A stretch of DNA of 64,000 bases from Clostridiales bacterium (GTDB taxonomy: Bacteria > Bacillota > Clostridia > Clostridiales > Oxobacteraceae): NCBI GenBank assembly GCA_030016385.1, contig JASEJN010000004.1, forward strand, positions 1 to 64,000, read 5' to 3'. Under the pieces are notes generated by a model, which saw nothing but the letters and a program-made list of their open reading frames with translations, was not told the DNA's origin and did not search any database. This document shows, piece after piece, positions 46,660 through 56,354 of the stretch. Position 1 is the first letter of the stretch. Each line of letters starts with the position of its first letter. A program made the position numbers and the translations under genes.

Positions 46660-47895
46660 ATGAAAAAAATTTTAGGTGTAGTAGCTGTAATACTCATGGT
46701 GGTTGTGGTCGCAGGCAGCGCAGCAGTATATCTTTATTTGGACAGTTTTTCAAAGAAAAAGAATACCGGAAATGAAGCAGAGGCCCAGCCTAAAGCTGTG
46801 AAGCCGGGAAAGCCTTTTAATGTATTGATTTTGGGAGTGGACATAGGAACTGTGGGCTCTAAAAACGGTCCCAAAAGATCGGATACTATGATAATCGTAC
46901 ATTATGATCCGAATTCATCAGAAATGTCCATGGTATCGATCCCGAGGGATACTAAAGTTACTATAAACGGAAGCGTAGAAAAGATTAATGCTGCAAATGC
47001 ATATGGTGGGACTGAACTTGCAGTAAAAACTGTTGAGGACCTTTTGGACATTGATATAAATTATTTTGTTGAAATCAATTATGAAGGATTCAGAAAAATA
47101 ATAGATGCGATGGGCGGAATCGATGTCGTTATACCATATAACATGAATTACGATGATCCTGCTCAAAATCTTCACATTCATTTTACAAAGGGGCAAAGCG
47201 TCCATCTAAACGGGCAAAAGGCCGAGGAGTTTGTCAGGTGGAGGAAAAATAATAACGGTTCTGGTTATGCCGAAGGAGATCTTGGCAGGATTCAAACCCA
47301 GCAGGATTTTATGATAAAAGTAATTGAAAAGTTGAAATCCCCTTCAACAGTATTGAAACTGCCTTATATTATGAAAATACTGCCGGAGTATGTAGATACA
47401 AATATGGAGCCCATGACGATGCTTGGCTTGTCGAAGGATTTGCCGAAAATAAATGCGAGTTCCATTCAAAAATATACTTTGCAGGGAGATCCGAAATATA
47501 TAGGTGGTATATCCTATATTATATATAAACCTGAAAAAAATAAGGAGATCATAGCTGCTTTGGGAATAGAAAACGTATCTGATAGCACTTTAGAGGTTGA
47601 CAAAAGCGCCATAAAAATTCAAATATTAAATGGCTCAAATGTGAATGGTGCTGCATCAAAATTAAGGAATGCCCTTAAGAAAAAAGGCTATAATGTGGTA
47701 AGCATCGGAAATATTTCAGGCGTTGATCTTAATAATTCATATATAATCGATAAAACATTAAAACAAGGCAATGCGAATGCGGTGGCATCAGAACTTGATA
47801 TAAGCCATATCGAAAAAAAACAGGATAAATTATCGAAAGTGGACATCTTGATAATTTTAGGGAAAGATACGGAAAATATTATAAACAATATATAG
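46660..47895 (+). CDS. LytR-CpsA-Psr (LCP) family wall polymer ligase
   Basis: Attaches teichoic acids or polysaccharides to peptidoglycan outside the membrane. N-terminal membrane helix (ILGVVAVILMVVVVAGSAAV), LCP domain about 50-260 with RSDTMIIVHYDP, SIPRDTKV and the Arg-rich FVRWRKNN-x-AEGDLGRIQTQQ, then a LytR_C domain (about 320-408, IQILNGSNVNGAASKL). 411 aa. Cotranscribed with yqeK and rsfS by spacing. Confidence 0.94.
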   Translation: MKKILGVVAVILMVVVVAGSAAVYLYLDSFSKKKNTGNEAEAQPKAVKPGKPFNVLILGVDIGTVGSKNGPKRSDTMIIVHYDPNSSEMSMVSIPRDTKVTINGSVEKINAANAYGGTELAVKTVEDLLDIDINYFVEINYEGFRKIIDAMGGIDVVIPYNMNYDDPAQNLHIHFTKGQSVHLNGQKAEEFVRWRKNNNGSGYAEGDLGRIQTQQDFMIKVIEKLKSPSTVLKLPYIMKILPEYVDTNMEPMTMLGLSKDLPKINASSIQKYTLQGDPKYIGGISYIIYKPEKNKEIIAALGIENVSDSTLEVDKSAIKIQILNGSNVNGAASKLRNALKKKGYNVVSIGNISGVDLNNSYIIDKTLKQGNANAVASELDISHIEKKQDKLSKVDILIILGKDTENIINNI

Positions 47896-47927
47896 TATAT
47901 AGATAAATAATATGGGGGGCATATTTT

Positions 47928-48275
47928 TTGGTTGATAACTACAGCAGTGCTTTTATATTAAGAGCATGCAGCGCGGCAGACAGCAAAAAAGCACAGGATA
48001 TCAAAGTACTTGATTTAAGAGGAATATCTCCAATTGCAGATTATTTTATAATATGCAGCGGTAAATCTGTCATACAGGTAAAAGCTATAGCAGATGAGAT
48101 CGAAGGTAAGCTTGTTGAAAGCGGTTATGTATTAAATCATAAAGAAGGATATGATTCTGGAAGATGGGTCTTGCTGGATTTTGGCAGTGTAATAATACAT
48201 GTATTTCATAATGAAGACAGAGACTTTTATAATCTTGAAAGATTATGGGCCGACGCTGAAGTTATAAATATATGA
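47928..48275 (+). CDS. rsfS: Ribosomal silencing factor RsfS
   Basis: Binds L14 and blocks subunit joining in poor growth. 115 aa with KVLDLRGISPIADYFIICSG, HKEGYDSGRWVLLDFG and VIIHVFHNEDRDFYNLERLW, all typical. TTG start at 47928 after TGGGGGGCATA. Confidence 0.96.
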   Translation: MVDNYSSAFILRACSAADSKKAQDIKVLDLRGISPIADYFIICSGKSVIQVKAIADEIEGKLVESGYVLNHKEGYDSGRWVLLDFGSVIIHVFHNEDRDFYNLERLWADAEVINI

Positions 48276-48290
48276 TTGGGAATATAAAAA

Positions 48291-48325
48291 GGGGAGCATG
48301 CTATTAATTGTTCATGCTCCTCTTT
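48291..48325. terminator. Bidirectional terminator between rsfS and the carboxypeptidase gene
   Basis: GGAGCATG at 48293-48300 and CATGCTCC at 48313-48320 form the stem. On the plus strand TCTTTC follows; on the minus strand CCTTTTTATA follows. It overlaps the last codons of the convergent minus-strand gene. Confidence 0.85.
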
Positions 48326-49545
48326 CTTGATGAAAATATTTTGTACAATGCAAAAGAGCCTGCCAATAAAAATAATGACGCAGGGATTGAAGCGATAATA
48401 TTGAAGGATTTTTTCACCTCGCCGTTTTCATCGCTTTTGTAACTGCTTAAAAGTGTAGCATTTAAATTGCCGGCAGCGAGAAGATCGACCGTTCCTATCT
48501 TTTTACCATGATCAAAATACTCGGCATATCCTAGTTTTTCGCCTTTTGTTATGCTGGTAACGGCACTGGCGGTTATTATGATATTTTTGCTTATATCCGG
48601 CACTTCATCTTTTGGATAAGTATAATAAAGATCTTCCTTCGCCAGAAGAGGTATTTGAGTTTCCGAATCAGTTACCCTTATGCTTGTAACTTCACTATTC
48701 TGGGATAATTCCTTTACCGTGGAAAAATCATTGAAGCCATAATTTAAAAGTGAGGAAGCATCTTCAAATAATCCCGGCTTTTTATCGTGGAGGAGCACAA
48801 CTATGAGTTCTCTTCCGTTTCTGTATGCTGAGCCTACAAAACTGTGGCCTGCCTCTGATGTATAGCCTACCTTTATGCCATTAGCCCCGTCCACGTGGTA
48901 TTTTGTGTTCAATATTAGCATATCATTGGTATTTAACGACCTTTGCTCAGGCTGTTTGTTCGTAGGAGGTATAGAGTAGGATTTGGTATTGACAATTTGC
49001 CTGAATGTTTCATTTTTCATCGCTTCCCTTGCTATAAGCGATAAATCATAGGCAGTAGTATAGTGTGCAGGGTCATATAAACCATGCGGATTAGCAAAAT
49101 GCGTATTTAAACATCCGAGTTGTTCGGCTTTTTTATTCATAAGATCAGCAAAAGCAGCTTCAGAACCTGCAACGTGTTCGGCAAAGGCAAGAGCCACATC
49201 ATTGGCGGATGCGATAAGCAGTGCATGGAGGAGCTGGTCTACTGTGAACTCTTCATCTAAAAATAGATATATTTTGCTTCCATCGATGAAAGATGACGGT
49301 TTTTTGCCTATGATAACCTTGTCGTCAAGCTTGCAGTACTCGAGTACAAGCAATGCTGTCATTATTTTTGTGGTACTTGCAGGATAGAATTTTGTATCTT
49401 TGTTTTTTTCGTACAGTATTTGTCCTGAATCCGCATCAACAAGCACGGCACCGTCTGCGACAACGGGAGGATGAGACGCCGCAAAGGCTTCTACTGGCCG
49501 AATGGATAAATATATAATTAACAAAATCAATAAAACTTTTTTCAC
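48304..49545 (-). CDS. D-alanyl-D-alanine carboxypeptidase (S11 family)
   Basis: Trims the terminal D-Ala of stem peptides. Signal peptide at 1-22, SxxK in PASTTKIMTAL near 57-67, SxN in IASANDVAL near 112, KxG in GIKVGYTSEAG near 220. A beta-rich C-terminal domain follows (LLAKEDLYYTYPKDE) and a last membrane anchor helix with a basic tail (SRKRSMNN). 413 aa. Could be DacF-like (sporulation) or vegetative; not decided. Its start lies about 40 bases from an IS-like end remnant. Confidence 0.94.
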   Translation of the reverse strand: MKKVLLILLIIYLSIRPVEAFAASHPPVVADGAVLVDADSGQILYEKNKDTKFYPASTTKIMTALLVLEYCKLDDKVIIGKKPSSFIDGSKIYLFLDEEFTVDQLLHALLIASANDVALAFAEHVAGSEAAFADLMNKKAEQLGCLNTHFANPHGLYDPAHYTTAYDLSLIAREAMKNETFRQIVNTKSYSIPPTNKQPEQRSLNTNDMLILNTKYHVDGANGIKVGYTSEAGHSFVGSAYRNGRELIVVLLHDKKPGLFEDASSLLNYGFNDFSTVKELSQNSEVTSIRVTDSETQIPLLAKEDLYYTYPKDEVPDISKNIIITASAVTSITKGEKLGYAEYFDHGKKIGTVDLLAAGNLNATLLSSYKSDENGEVKKSFNIIASIPASLFLLAGSFALYKIFSSRKRSMNN

Positions 49546-49584
49546 AAAAATGCCCCCCTAAAAACATGCTTTTGTGAAACATAT

Positions 49585-49665
49585 GTGAACATCCACCGCT
49601 TAACGCTAACAGCGTTTGAGGTGGGGGCTTCTTAAATAAGTACATCAGTACTTATTTAAGAAGCC
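49585..49665 (-). mobile_element. IS200/IS605-like end remnant with large hairpin
   Basis: On the minus strand the 49630-49585 segment reads GAAGCCCCCACC, then a nested AACGC/GCGTT hairpin, then GCGGTGG and GTTCAC. This is the layout I know from right ends (and omega-RNA 3' ends) of IS605-type TnpB elements. Next to it is a perfect 18-bp inverted repeat, GGCTTCTTAAATAAGTAC at 49626-49643 with its complement at 49648-49665, loop of four. No tnpA or tnpB is present. Probably a miniature or decayed derivative. Confidence 0.55.
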
Positions 49666-49990
49666 TGACAGTTAAGCTATCCTTATTCTTAAAAAGAATA
49701 AAACAGAAAAGCATTTTATATTATTATTTTATCAGAAATAGAAATAGTTTCAACATTATTTTCACTATTGAATGTATATTTTATATTTCGAGAATATTAT
49801 GAAGACAGCGCCGCGGAAAGGCTTTAGAGCGTGTTAATCCGGGCACACATTCTATTCTCCGATTCGTCAAATTTTCGTTTATAATATGAGATTTGGCATA
49901 AATAAACTTGTGTTTTTTAAAAGAAATAATATATACACCGGTTTTGTTATATAAACAGCATAATGGATATAATTTGAATGGTGATGTATT
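49666..49990. other. AT-rich intergenic stretch before comEA
   Basis: About 325 bases between the IS-like remnant and comEA. I see no ORF with a ribosome binding site and no clear repeat copy. The promoter of comEA should lie near its right end, but no strong -35/-10 pair stands out. Confidence 0.4.
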
Positions 49991-50584
49991 ATGTTTGAAT
50001 TGAAAAGAAATGAAGAAAAAATTATTATCATAATAATAGCATTGATTATAGGCATAGCCTTATTATACAGGTTTGTAATATTTAAAAGCAGCGATGTAAA
50101 AGTGGTAAAAAAAGAAGAGGCGGTACAAAACAATGCAAAGCCTGAGAAGGAAATTTATATATATGACTATATAACCGGAGAGGTAAAAAAACCGGGATTG
50201 TATAAGCTGAAGCAAGGCAGCAGGATAAGCGATTTAGTAGGTCTTGCAGGTGGGTTTTCAGATAATGCCGATACCGGATCGGTAAATCTTGCCGAGAAGT
50301 TAAAAGATGAAGAGCATATTAAGATCCCGTCTAAAGAAAGCGGGCAAAACAACGATGATCAAAAAACAAGCCCCATAAAGGATGGTAAGATAAGCATAAA
50401 TACTGCAAGTGCCGATGAACTTGATGAATTTTTGCCCGGGATCGGGAAGTCATATGCGGCAAATATCGTAGAATACAGGAATAAAAACGGTCCTTTTAAA
50501 TCTATTGACGAGCTTTCCAATGTGAGAGGTATAGGAAACGGAAAAAGGTTTGAGAGCATAAAGGATATGCTGGCAGTAGATTAA
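49991..50584 (+). CDS. comEA: Competence DNA-binding protein ComEA
   Basis: Membrane-anchored DNA receptor for uptake. One membrane helix near 14-30 (IIIIIIALIIGIALLYRFV), an SLBB domain about 55-110 (YITGEVKKPGLYKLKQGSRI), and a C-terminal helix-hairpin-helix pair (KISINTASADELDEFLPGIG, NVRGIGNGKRFE). 197 aa. comEC, its channel partner, is separate at 62714. A diverged repeat copy follows directly. Confidence 0.94.
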   Translation: MFELKRNEEKIIIIIIALIIGIALLYRFVIFKSSDVKVVKKEEAVQNNAKPEKEIYIYDYITGEVKKPGLYKLKQGSRISDLVGLAGGFSDNADTGSVNLAEKLKDEEHIKIPSKESGQNNDDQKTSPIKDGKISINTASADELDEFLPGIGKSYAANIVEYRNKNGPFKSIDELSNVRGIGNGKRFESIKDMLAVD

Positions 50585-50870
50585 GAGTGCTCAAAACAAC
50601 ACGAGCACATATTACAAATTGCTTCGATTCGTGATTTGAAATCGAGTATAAATAAAATTTTGATGTTTTAAACAACGTAATGAGCATTATGAAAGTTTTG
50701 ATAAGTTCTTGGCTTTGCTGCCATAGAAAGTCCTTAGAGCTTTTGAATGTTTGAGCGCAGCGAGTTTCAAAAGCTCTTGGATTTTCAAGGCTGCAAGCCT
50801 TAGAACCTACAAAACTTGAATCTAGCGAATGAAGTATTCAAAACATCAAAAGCACATATTAAAAATTGCA
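50585..50870. repeat. Diverged copy of the 248-bp repeat plus an extra right tip
   Basis: From CTTCGATTCG at 50622 to about 50870 it follows the whole repeat with scattered changes (for example GCTTTGCTGCC for GCCTGCTGCC). Just before it, 50585-50621 (AGTGCTCAAAACAACACGAG onward) is a second, partial right terminus, so two copies were once adjacent. It fills the comEA-selD gap. Confidence 0.85.
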
Positions 50871-50919
50871 CTTACGGAATAAAAGGCATTGATTTAAATG
50901 GACACAACGGGTAAAATTA

Positions 50920-50947
50920 TTGCATAGTAGGGTTTTTATATTATAAA
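50920..50947 (+). promoter_or_regulatory. Probable promoter of selD-selA-selB
   Basis: TTGCAT at 50920-50925 and TATAAA at 50942-50947, spacer 16 bp; about 20 bases before the ribosome binding site GGGGAGGG. Confidence 0.55.
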
Positions 50948-50969
50948 CTTTAGCAGGGGAGGGAAAAAG

Positions 50970-52004
50970 ATGAAGGATATAAGGCTGACACAGATGACCG
51001 AAAAGGCCGGGTGAGCGGCAAAAATCGGGCCGGAAACCCTGGCGCAGGTGCTGCGTCACATACCAAAAACAGATAATCCCAACCTGCTTGTAGGAATAGA
51101 TACATCTGATGATGCATCAGTGTACAAAATAAGTGATGATACTGCAATAATACAGACACTGGATTTTTTTACTCCTGTTGTCGATGATCCATATACATTT
51201 GGCCAGATAGCAGCTGCAAACTCGCTGAGCGACATATATGCAATGGGCGGCAAGCCTGTCCTTGCATTGAATATAGTATGTTTCCCGACATGCCTTTCAC
51301 CTGATGTATTAGGACAAATACTAAAGGGAGGGGCGGATAAGGTAATCGAAGCCGGTGCCGTTATAGCCGGAGGACATTCGATAGATGATAATGAACCAAA
51401 GTATGGGCTGTCCGTGATGGGGATCATAAACCCTGAAGAAGTGCTCACAAATTCCACTGCCAGGGCAGGAGATTTATTGATACTGACGAAGCCTCTTGGT
51501 ACGGGCATCATAAATACCGCAATAAAAGGCGGTATAGCTGACGAAAGAAATATCAAAGATTCCGTTGAGGTAATGTCGTATCTCAATAAATATGCTTCTC
51601 AAATTGCCTCGAAGTATAACGTGCATGCGTGCACCGATATCACGGGATTCGGCTTTATGGGACATTTGTATGAGATGGTATCATCAAGCCATGTATCTGC
51701 AAGGGTACATCATAAAGAAATACCGCTTATAAAAGGTGCAAAAGAATTTGCCGGCATGGGAATAATACCTTCAGGGGCATACAGAAATAGAAAATATATG
51801 GAAGGCAAATATTTATTCGGCGATTTTGTCGAGCAAAATATAAAGGACATAATGTTTGATCCTCAAACTTCGGGAGGGCTTTTGATCTCGGCGGATAAAG
51901 CTGATGCGTATAAAATGATATCAGATCTCGAAAACATAAAAACAAGCTGCAGCATAGTTGGGGAGGTTACAAAAAAGCAGGATTATTTTATTTATGTTGA
52001 TTAG
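50970..52004 (+). CDS. selD: Selenide, water dikinase with selenocysteine (TGA) active site
   Basis: Makes selenophosphate from selenide and ATP. Translation starts at ATG 50970 (GGGGAGGG upstream); codon 15 is TGA at 51012-51014, falling exactly at the catalytic Cys/Sec position (AG-Sec-AAKIGPETL). Reading TGA as Sec gives 344 aa with GIDTSDDASVYK, GGHSIDDNEPKYG and FDPQTSGGLLISA. The GC-rich bases just after TGA can fold, as a bacterial SECIS would. A naive call begins at 51048 and loses the active site. selA follows after 15 bases. Confidence 0.95.
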
Positions 52005-52019
52005 TTTTCGGAGGAAAAT

Positions 52020-53417
52020 ATGGATAAAAAACAATTGTTGAACGCCATTCCGAAAGTGGATGAAATTTTAAACACTAAAGATATTTTAGATATTACAGTT
52101 TCTGTTCCAAGGCATATTGTAGCGGATGCGACAAGAGAAGTGCTTGAAAATGTAAGGGAAGATATAATAAATGATAAATGCGATACTATCGATATTAAAA
52201 ATATCATCTGTGATATAAAGGATATGGCCATACAAAAAAATCGAAATCATTTAAGAAGAGTTATTAATGCATCAGGTATAATAATACATACGAATTTAGG
52301 CAGGTCATTGCTGTGCAGCGAAGCGATAGATGCTGTTTCAAGCGCTGCAAGGCATTACTGCAATCTTGAATTTGATATAGAAAAAAAGCAAAGGGGCTCC
52401 AGGTACAGCCATATAGAGTGGATAATCAGGGAGATTACAGGTGCTGAATCCGCAATGGCTGTAAACAACAATGCCGCTGCAGTGCTGCTTGCATTGAGTA
52501 CTCTTTGCAAAAATAGAGAGGCCGTAGTATCGAGGGGGGAGCTTGTCGAAATAGGCGGCTCCTTCAGAATACCTGATGTAATGGAACTTAGCGGAGCAAA
52601 ACTTATAGAAGTTGGGACAACCAATAGAACGCATCTTTATGATTATGAAAACGCTATAAGTGAAAATACTGGTGCTCTTTTGAAGATACATACCAGCAAC
52701 TATAGAATAGTAGGGTTTACGGAATCCGTAAGCGGCAGAGATATAGCGCCGCTCGCCCATAAAAATGATGTGCCGGTCATAATGGATATAGGCAGCGGAA
52801 ACTTCGTAGATTTCACTAAATACGGAATTTCAGGCGAACCTACGGTGCAGGATGCAATAAAATCAGGTATAGATATAGTAACGTTCAGCGGCGACAAAAT
52901 GTTAGGCGGACCCCAGGCTGGTCTGATAGTCGGAAAGAAAAAGTATATAGATTTGATGAAAAAAAATCCACTCACAAGGGCTGTAAGGCTGGACAAGATG
53001 ACAATAGCTGCTCTGGAGGCTACTCTTAGGAAATACCTGGACATAGAAGATGCTGTAAAGACGATCCCTACATTAAGGATGATAACTTTAAGCGCCGATG
53101 AACTTGAGAAAAAGGCTGTTAAGCTTTTGAACATGATTAAAAATAGCGCCGGAGATTATGCTGATTTGAGCATAATGAGGGAATATTCGGAAGTTGGAGG
53201 GGGCTCAATGCCTCTTGAGAACCTCCCGACTTTTGCGGTATCCATTAAGCCGCTGAATATAACAATAAATGAACTCGAGAAAGGATTAAGAAATGCTTCC
53301 ATACCCATAATCGCAAGAACTTATAAAGATTCCCTGCTCATGGACGCAAGGACCATAGGCGATGATGAATTTAACATAATCGCAGATACGCTTTACCATA
53401 TCTTAAGAGGTGTCTGA
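52020..53417 (+). CDS. selA: L-seryl-tRNA(Sec) selenium transferase
   Basis: PLP enzyme turning Ser-tRNA(Sec) into Sec-tRNA(Sec) with selenophosphate. The PLP lysine lies in FSGDKMLGGPQAG near 298, with SRYSHIEWIIREITGAESA near 122 and VIMDIGSGNFVD near 255. 465 aa, normal. Overlapping ribosome binding site AGAGGTG at its end serves selB. Confidence 0.97.
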   Translation: MDKKQLLNAIPKVDEILNTKDILDITVSVPRHIVADATREVLENVREDIINDKCDTIDIKNIICDIKDMAIQKNRNHLRRVINASGIIIHTNLGRSLLCSEAIDAVSSAARHYCNLEFDIEKKQRGSRYSHIEWIIREITGAESAMAVNNNAAAVLLALSTLCKNREAVVSRGELVEIGGSFRIPDVMELSGAKLIEVGTTNRTHLYDYENAISENTGALLKIHTSNYRIVGFTESVSGRDIAPLAHKNDVPVIMDIGSGNFVDFTKYGISGEPTVQDAIKSGIDIVTFSGDKMLGGPQAGLIVGKKKYIDLMKKNPLTRAVRLDKMTIAALEATLRKYLDIEDAVKTIPTLRMITLSADELEKKAVKLLNMIKNSAGDYADLSIMREYSEVGGGSMPLENLPTFAVSIKPLNITINELEKGLRNASIPIIARTYKDSLLMDARTIGDDEFNIIADTLYHILRGV

Positions 53418-53418
53418 T

Positions 53419-55329
53419 ATGAAACATATTATTATAGGTACGGCGGGTCATATAGACCATGGGAAAACAGCTCTGATAAAAGCCCTTACCGGCAGGGATA
53501 CCGATACGCTTGAGGAGGAGAAGAAAAGAGGCATCTCTATAAATCTCGGTTTTACTTACTTTGATCTGCCTTCGGGCAAAAGGGCGGGTATTATCGATGT
53601 ACCCGGCCATGAAAAATTTATAAAGAATATGCTTGCCGGGGCAAGCGGCATAGACATGGTGCTTTTGGTTATAGCGGCCGATGAAGGGATAATGCCTCAG
53701 ACGAGGGAACATCTTAATATTTTATCCCTTCTTGATATAAAAAACGGAATAGTCGTAGTTACCAAGACTGACATTGTTGAGAAGGAATGGCTGGATGCTG
53801 TTATAGAAGATATAAGGGAATATTTGAAAGGTACATTTTTGCAGGATGCAGATATCGTGCCGGTATCATCCGTTACAGGAAAGGGCATCGATACGCTTGT
53901 AAAACTGATCGATAGGCTGTCCGATAAAGTAGCTGCAAAGGATGAAGGAGGCATATTCAGGCTGCCGATCGACAGGGTATTTACGATAAGCGGTTTTGGA
54001 ACAGTAATAACAGGAACATTAATCAGCGGTAAAATCGATGAGGGTGACAAAATCGAAATATTCCCTGTAAAGGTTGAGACAAGGGCAAGGAGCATACAGG
54101 TGCATGAACAGCCTGTAAAGACAGCATATGCAGGACAGAGGGTGGCTATAAATATTGCAAACATCAAGGTGGAAGATATAAGAAGAGGATATGTTGCAGC
54201 CTCCATAAAAAGCATGGAACCTTCTACAATGATCGATTGCAGGCTCAATTATCTGAAGGATGCAGGGAAACCGCTTAAAAACAGGGAAAGGGTCAGAGTA
54301 TATCAGGGTACTGAGGAACTGTTCGGAAGAGTTATACTGCTTGAAGATGAAGAGCTCAAACCGGGTGAAAGCAGCCTTGTGCAGATAAGACTTGAAAGTC
54401 CCATTTCGGCTCTTTCAGGAGACAAATACATAATACGCCGTTACTCCCCCATGTTTACTATAGGAGGAGGTACCATCATAAATTCCAATGCAAAAAAGCA
54501 TAAAAGGTTTGACAGGGAAGTTATAGATGAACTTGCAAAGATGGAAAAAGGCGATTTAGATGAAATAATAGAAAATGAAACGTTAAAAACCAGCGCTGAT
54601 TTTCCTGATGCTAAGCATCTGGCAAAATCGACAGGGAAGGGCTTAAACGAAGTTGGCAGCATAATTGACCGCCTGATAAAGAGCAGAAGATTAGTCGCAT
54701 TTTCTATAGGGGATAGTTATTGCTATGTCCATAGAAAGTATATAGATGAAATAGCGAATAAATTCAGGGCCATTCTTGGACAGTTTCATGAAAAGTATCC
54801 TTTAAGGCCGGGAATGTCGAAGGAAGAGCTTAAAAGCCGCGCATTAAAAAGCAGCGTCAAGCAGAACATATTCGATGACCTGCTTGTGATGTTAAAAGAT
54901 ATGAAAGAGATAAAAATAAGCAATAAATATATATCCCTATACGATTTTGAAATTAGACTTGACAGCAGGCAGGAGGATATAAAGCAAAAAATAATGAAGC
55001 TGTATGGACAGGCAGGAATAAATGTTCCCAAAACTTCCGAAGTGATTGATAACTTCGGTGCCGATAAAGAAGCTGCAGGCATGGTACTTGGATTTTTAAT
55101 GGATAATGGGCAACTTGTTAAAATAAATGAAGACATGATTATTTCAAGGGATACGTATGATGGTTCTATTTCCGCATTAAAGGGATTTATAAATAAATAT
55201 GGAGATATAAACCTTGCGCAGTACAGGGATCTTTTAAAGACTACAAGGAAATACGCCGTGTCCCTTCTTGAATATTTTGATGATAATAAGATTACGAAAA
55301 GGATAGGGGACAAAAGGATATTGATTTAA
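53419..55329 (+). CDS. selB: Selenocysteine-specific elongation factor
   Basis: Delivers Sec-tRNA to UGA codons marked by SECIS. EF-Tu-like G domain: [39 protein letters not shown]; then beta domains, and C-terminal winged helices (about 400-636) that bind the mRNA hairpin. ATG 53419 follows AAGAGGTGTCTGAT, one base after the selA stop. 636 aa. Completes selD-selA-selB. Confidence 0.97.
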   Translation: MKHIIIGTAGHIDHGKTALIKALTGRDTDTLEEEKKRGISINLGFTYFDLPSGKRAGIIDVPGHEKFIKNMLAGASGIDMVLLVIAADEGIMPQTREHLNILSLLDIKNGIVVVTKTDIVEKEWLDAVIEDIREYLKGTFLQDADIVPVSSVTGKGIDTLVKLIDRLSDKVAAKDEGGIFRLPIDRVFTISGFGTVITGTLISGKIDEGDKIEIFPVKVETRARSIQVHEQPVKTAYAGQRVAINIANIKVEDIRRGYVAASIKSMEPSTMIDCRLNYLKDAGKPLKNRERVRVYQGTEELFGRVILLEDEELKPGESSLVQIRLESPISALSGDKYIIRRYSPMFTIGGGTIINSNAKKHKRFDREVIDELAKMEKGDLDEIIENETLKTSADFPDAKHLAKSTGKGLNEVGSIIDRLIKSRRLVAFSIGDSYCYVHRKYIDEIANKFRAILGQFHEKYPLRPGMSKEELKSRALKSSVKQNIFDDLLVMLKDMKEIKISNKYISLYDFEIRLDSRQEDIKQKIMKLYGQAGINVPKTSEVIDNFGADKEAAGMVLGFLMDNGQLVKINEDMIISRDTYDGSISALKGFINKYGDINLAQYRDLLKTTRKYAVSLLEYFDDNKITKRIGDKRILI

Positions 55330-55529
55330 CATTGGGGATTGATTGGGAATATAAATTTTTTAATTGATAAGTGGCAAAAAATGACTTATAATGTTTATAT
55401 GTGAAATGCACTGGATATTTTAAAGTGCGATTATTTTGTTGTGCATTTTATCATTGTAAAAGATATCTTTTCTTATGAAAATGTAAAATATTTGATATTT
55501 TATATACGTATAATGAAAAGAGGTATATT

Positions 55530-56147
55530 ATGGATATATCTTCCATTCAAGATCTTCTCGAGAGGATAGATGGCGTAGAACTTTGCAGGGTAGTTGGGAA
55601 CGAAAATGGGATAGAGGAGATACATATACTGTCTGACGGTTCAAAGTCACCCAAACAGATATCGAGAGATATTCAAACCGCATTGGTGACGAAGTTTGAT
55701 ATTAAAATAGATTATAAGATAATAAGCGTTGTTCAATTTAAAGGCGCCGAGAGCAGGATAATATCCAGAATAAACTTTGCAGGAGTTTCTGTCACTTCTT
55801 CAGGAAATGAGATAGATGCAGAGGTTAAGCTTATGTATGATGATGTCGAGTACACATCCAGACAGAGAGGGGTAAATACTGTGTCGAACAGATACAGGAT
55901 GATCTCGGAGGCGACATTGAAATCGGTGGAGGAAATAATTGGACAACCCAATATTCTGTGCACCAATGATATTCTTGTAAACAATATAAATGGTTGTACT
56001 GTCGTTACCGTACTTGTCACCGCGAGGGTAAACTTTGCGGAAGAAACTCTGGCAGGGGCGGCTGTAGCAAGAGATGACATGAACGAGACTATTGTGTATG
56101 CTGCTTTGGACGCAGTAAACAAAAGAGTAAAAAGCATAAAATTATAA
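55530..56147 (+). CDS. Conserved-looking protein of unknown function
   Basis: 205 aa, soluble, no signal or membrane segment. The N-terminal third (DLLERIDGVELCRVVGNENG, then ISRDIQTALVTKFDIKIDYK) looks like a small alpha/beta domain; the rest is a series of strands with VTSSGNEIDAEVKLMYDD and RQRGVNTVSNRYRMISEATL, ending AALDAVNKRVKSIKL. I cannot place it in a family. It stands 200 bases after selB with its own weak GAGGTATATT site. Codon use matches the native genes. Confidence 0.8.
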   Translation: MDISSIQDLLERIDGVELCRVVGNENGIEEIHILSDGSKSPKQISRDIQTALVTKFDIKIDYKIISVVQFKGAESRIISRINFAGVSVTSSGNEIDAEVKLMYDDVEYTSRQRGVNTVSNRYRMISEATLKSVEEIIGQPNILCTNDILVNNINGCTVVTVLVTARVNFAEETLAGAAVARDDMNETIVYAALDAVNKRVKSIKL

Positions 56148-56183
56148 GGCCGATTATATGTACTTTTAAATCAAGCGAAGGGA

Positions 56184-56239
56184 TATATAGCCTGTGCGAA
56201 TAGCGAAAGCACAGAGAAATAATACGGGGAGGCTATATA
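56184..56239 (+). promoter_or_regulatory. Stem that covers the peptide gene's ribosome binding site
   Basis: TATATAGCCT at 56184-56193 pairs perfectly with AGGCTATATA at 56230-56239. The second arm contains the AGG of the GGGGAGG ribosome binding site and ends one base before the ATG. Inside is a second stem, TGTGC/GCACA, with a GCGAAAGC loop. Alternate folding could switch translation of the peptide on and off. Confidence 0.6.
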
Positions 56240-56240
56240 A

Positions 56241-56318
56241 ATGAAAAAAGTTTTAAAGGTTCTGCTTGCCATACTGGCATTGGTAATTGCCGGCGGCTCA
56301 GAAGTAGCCTGGTTCTAG
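56241..56318 (+). CDS. 25-residue hydrophobic peptide
   Basis: ATG at 56241 after GGGGAGGCTATATAA, ending in TAG at 56316. It has a Lys-rich start (MKKVLKVLL), a hydrophobic core (AILALVIAGG) and a C-terminal SEVAWF. This could be a minimal membrane peptide, or a pre-peptide from which a short aromatic-ended signal is cut. The strong ribosome binding site within a hairpin supports real translation. No family recognised. Next gene is an HD-GYP phosphodiesterase 36 bases on. Confidence 0.65.
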   Translation: MKKVLKVLLAILALVIAGGSEVAWF

Positions 56319-56354
56319 TTAATTATGTAATCGGCCTTTTCATAGGGGTGCATT

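Noticed and set aside
51048..52004. selD starting at 51048
   Set aside because: That start loses the catalytic site; ATG 50970 with TGA read as Sec restores the family N-terminus and has a strong ribosome binding site.
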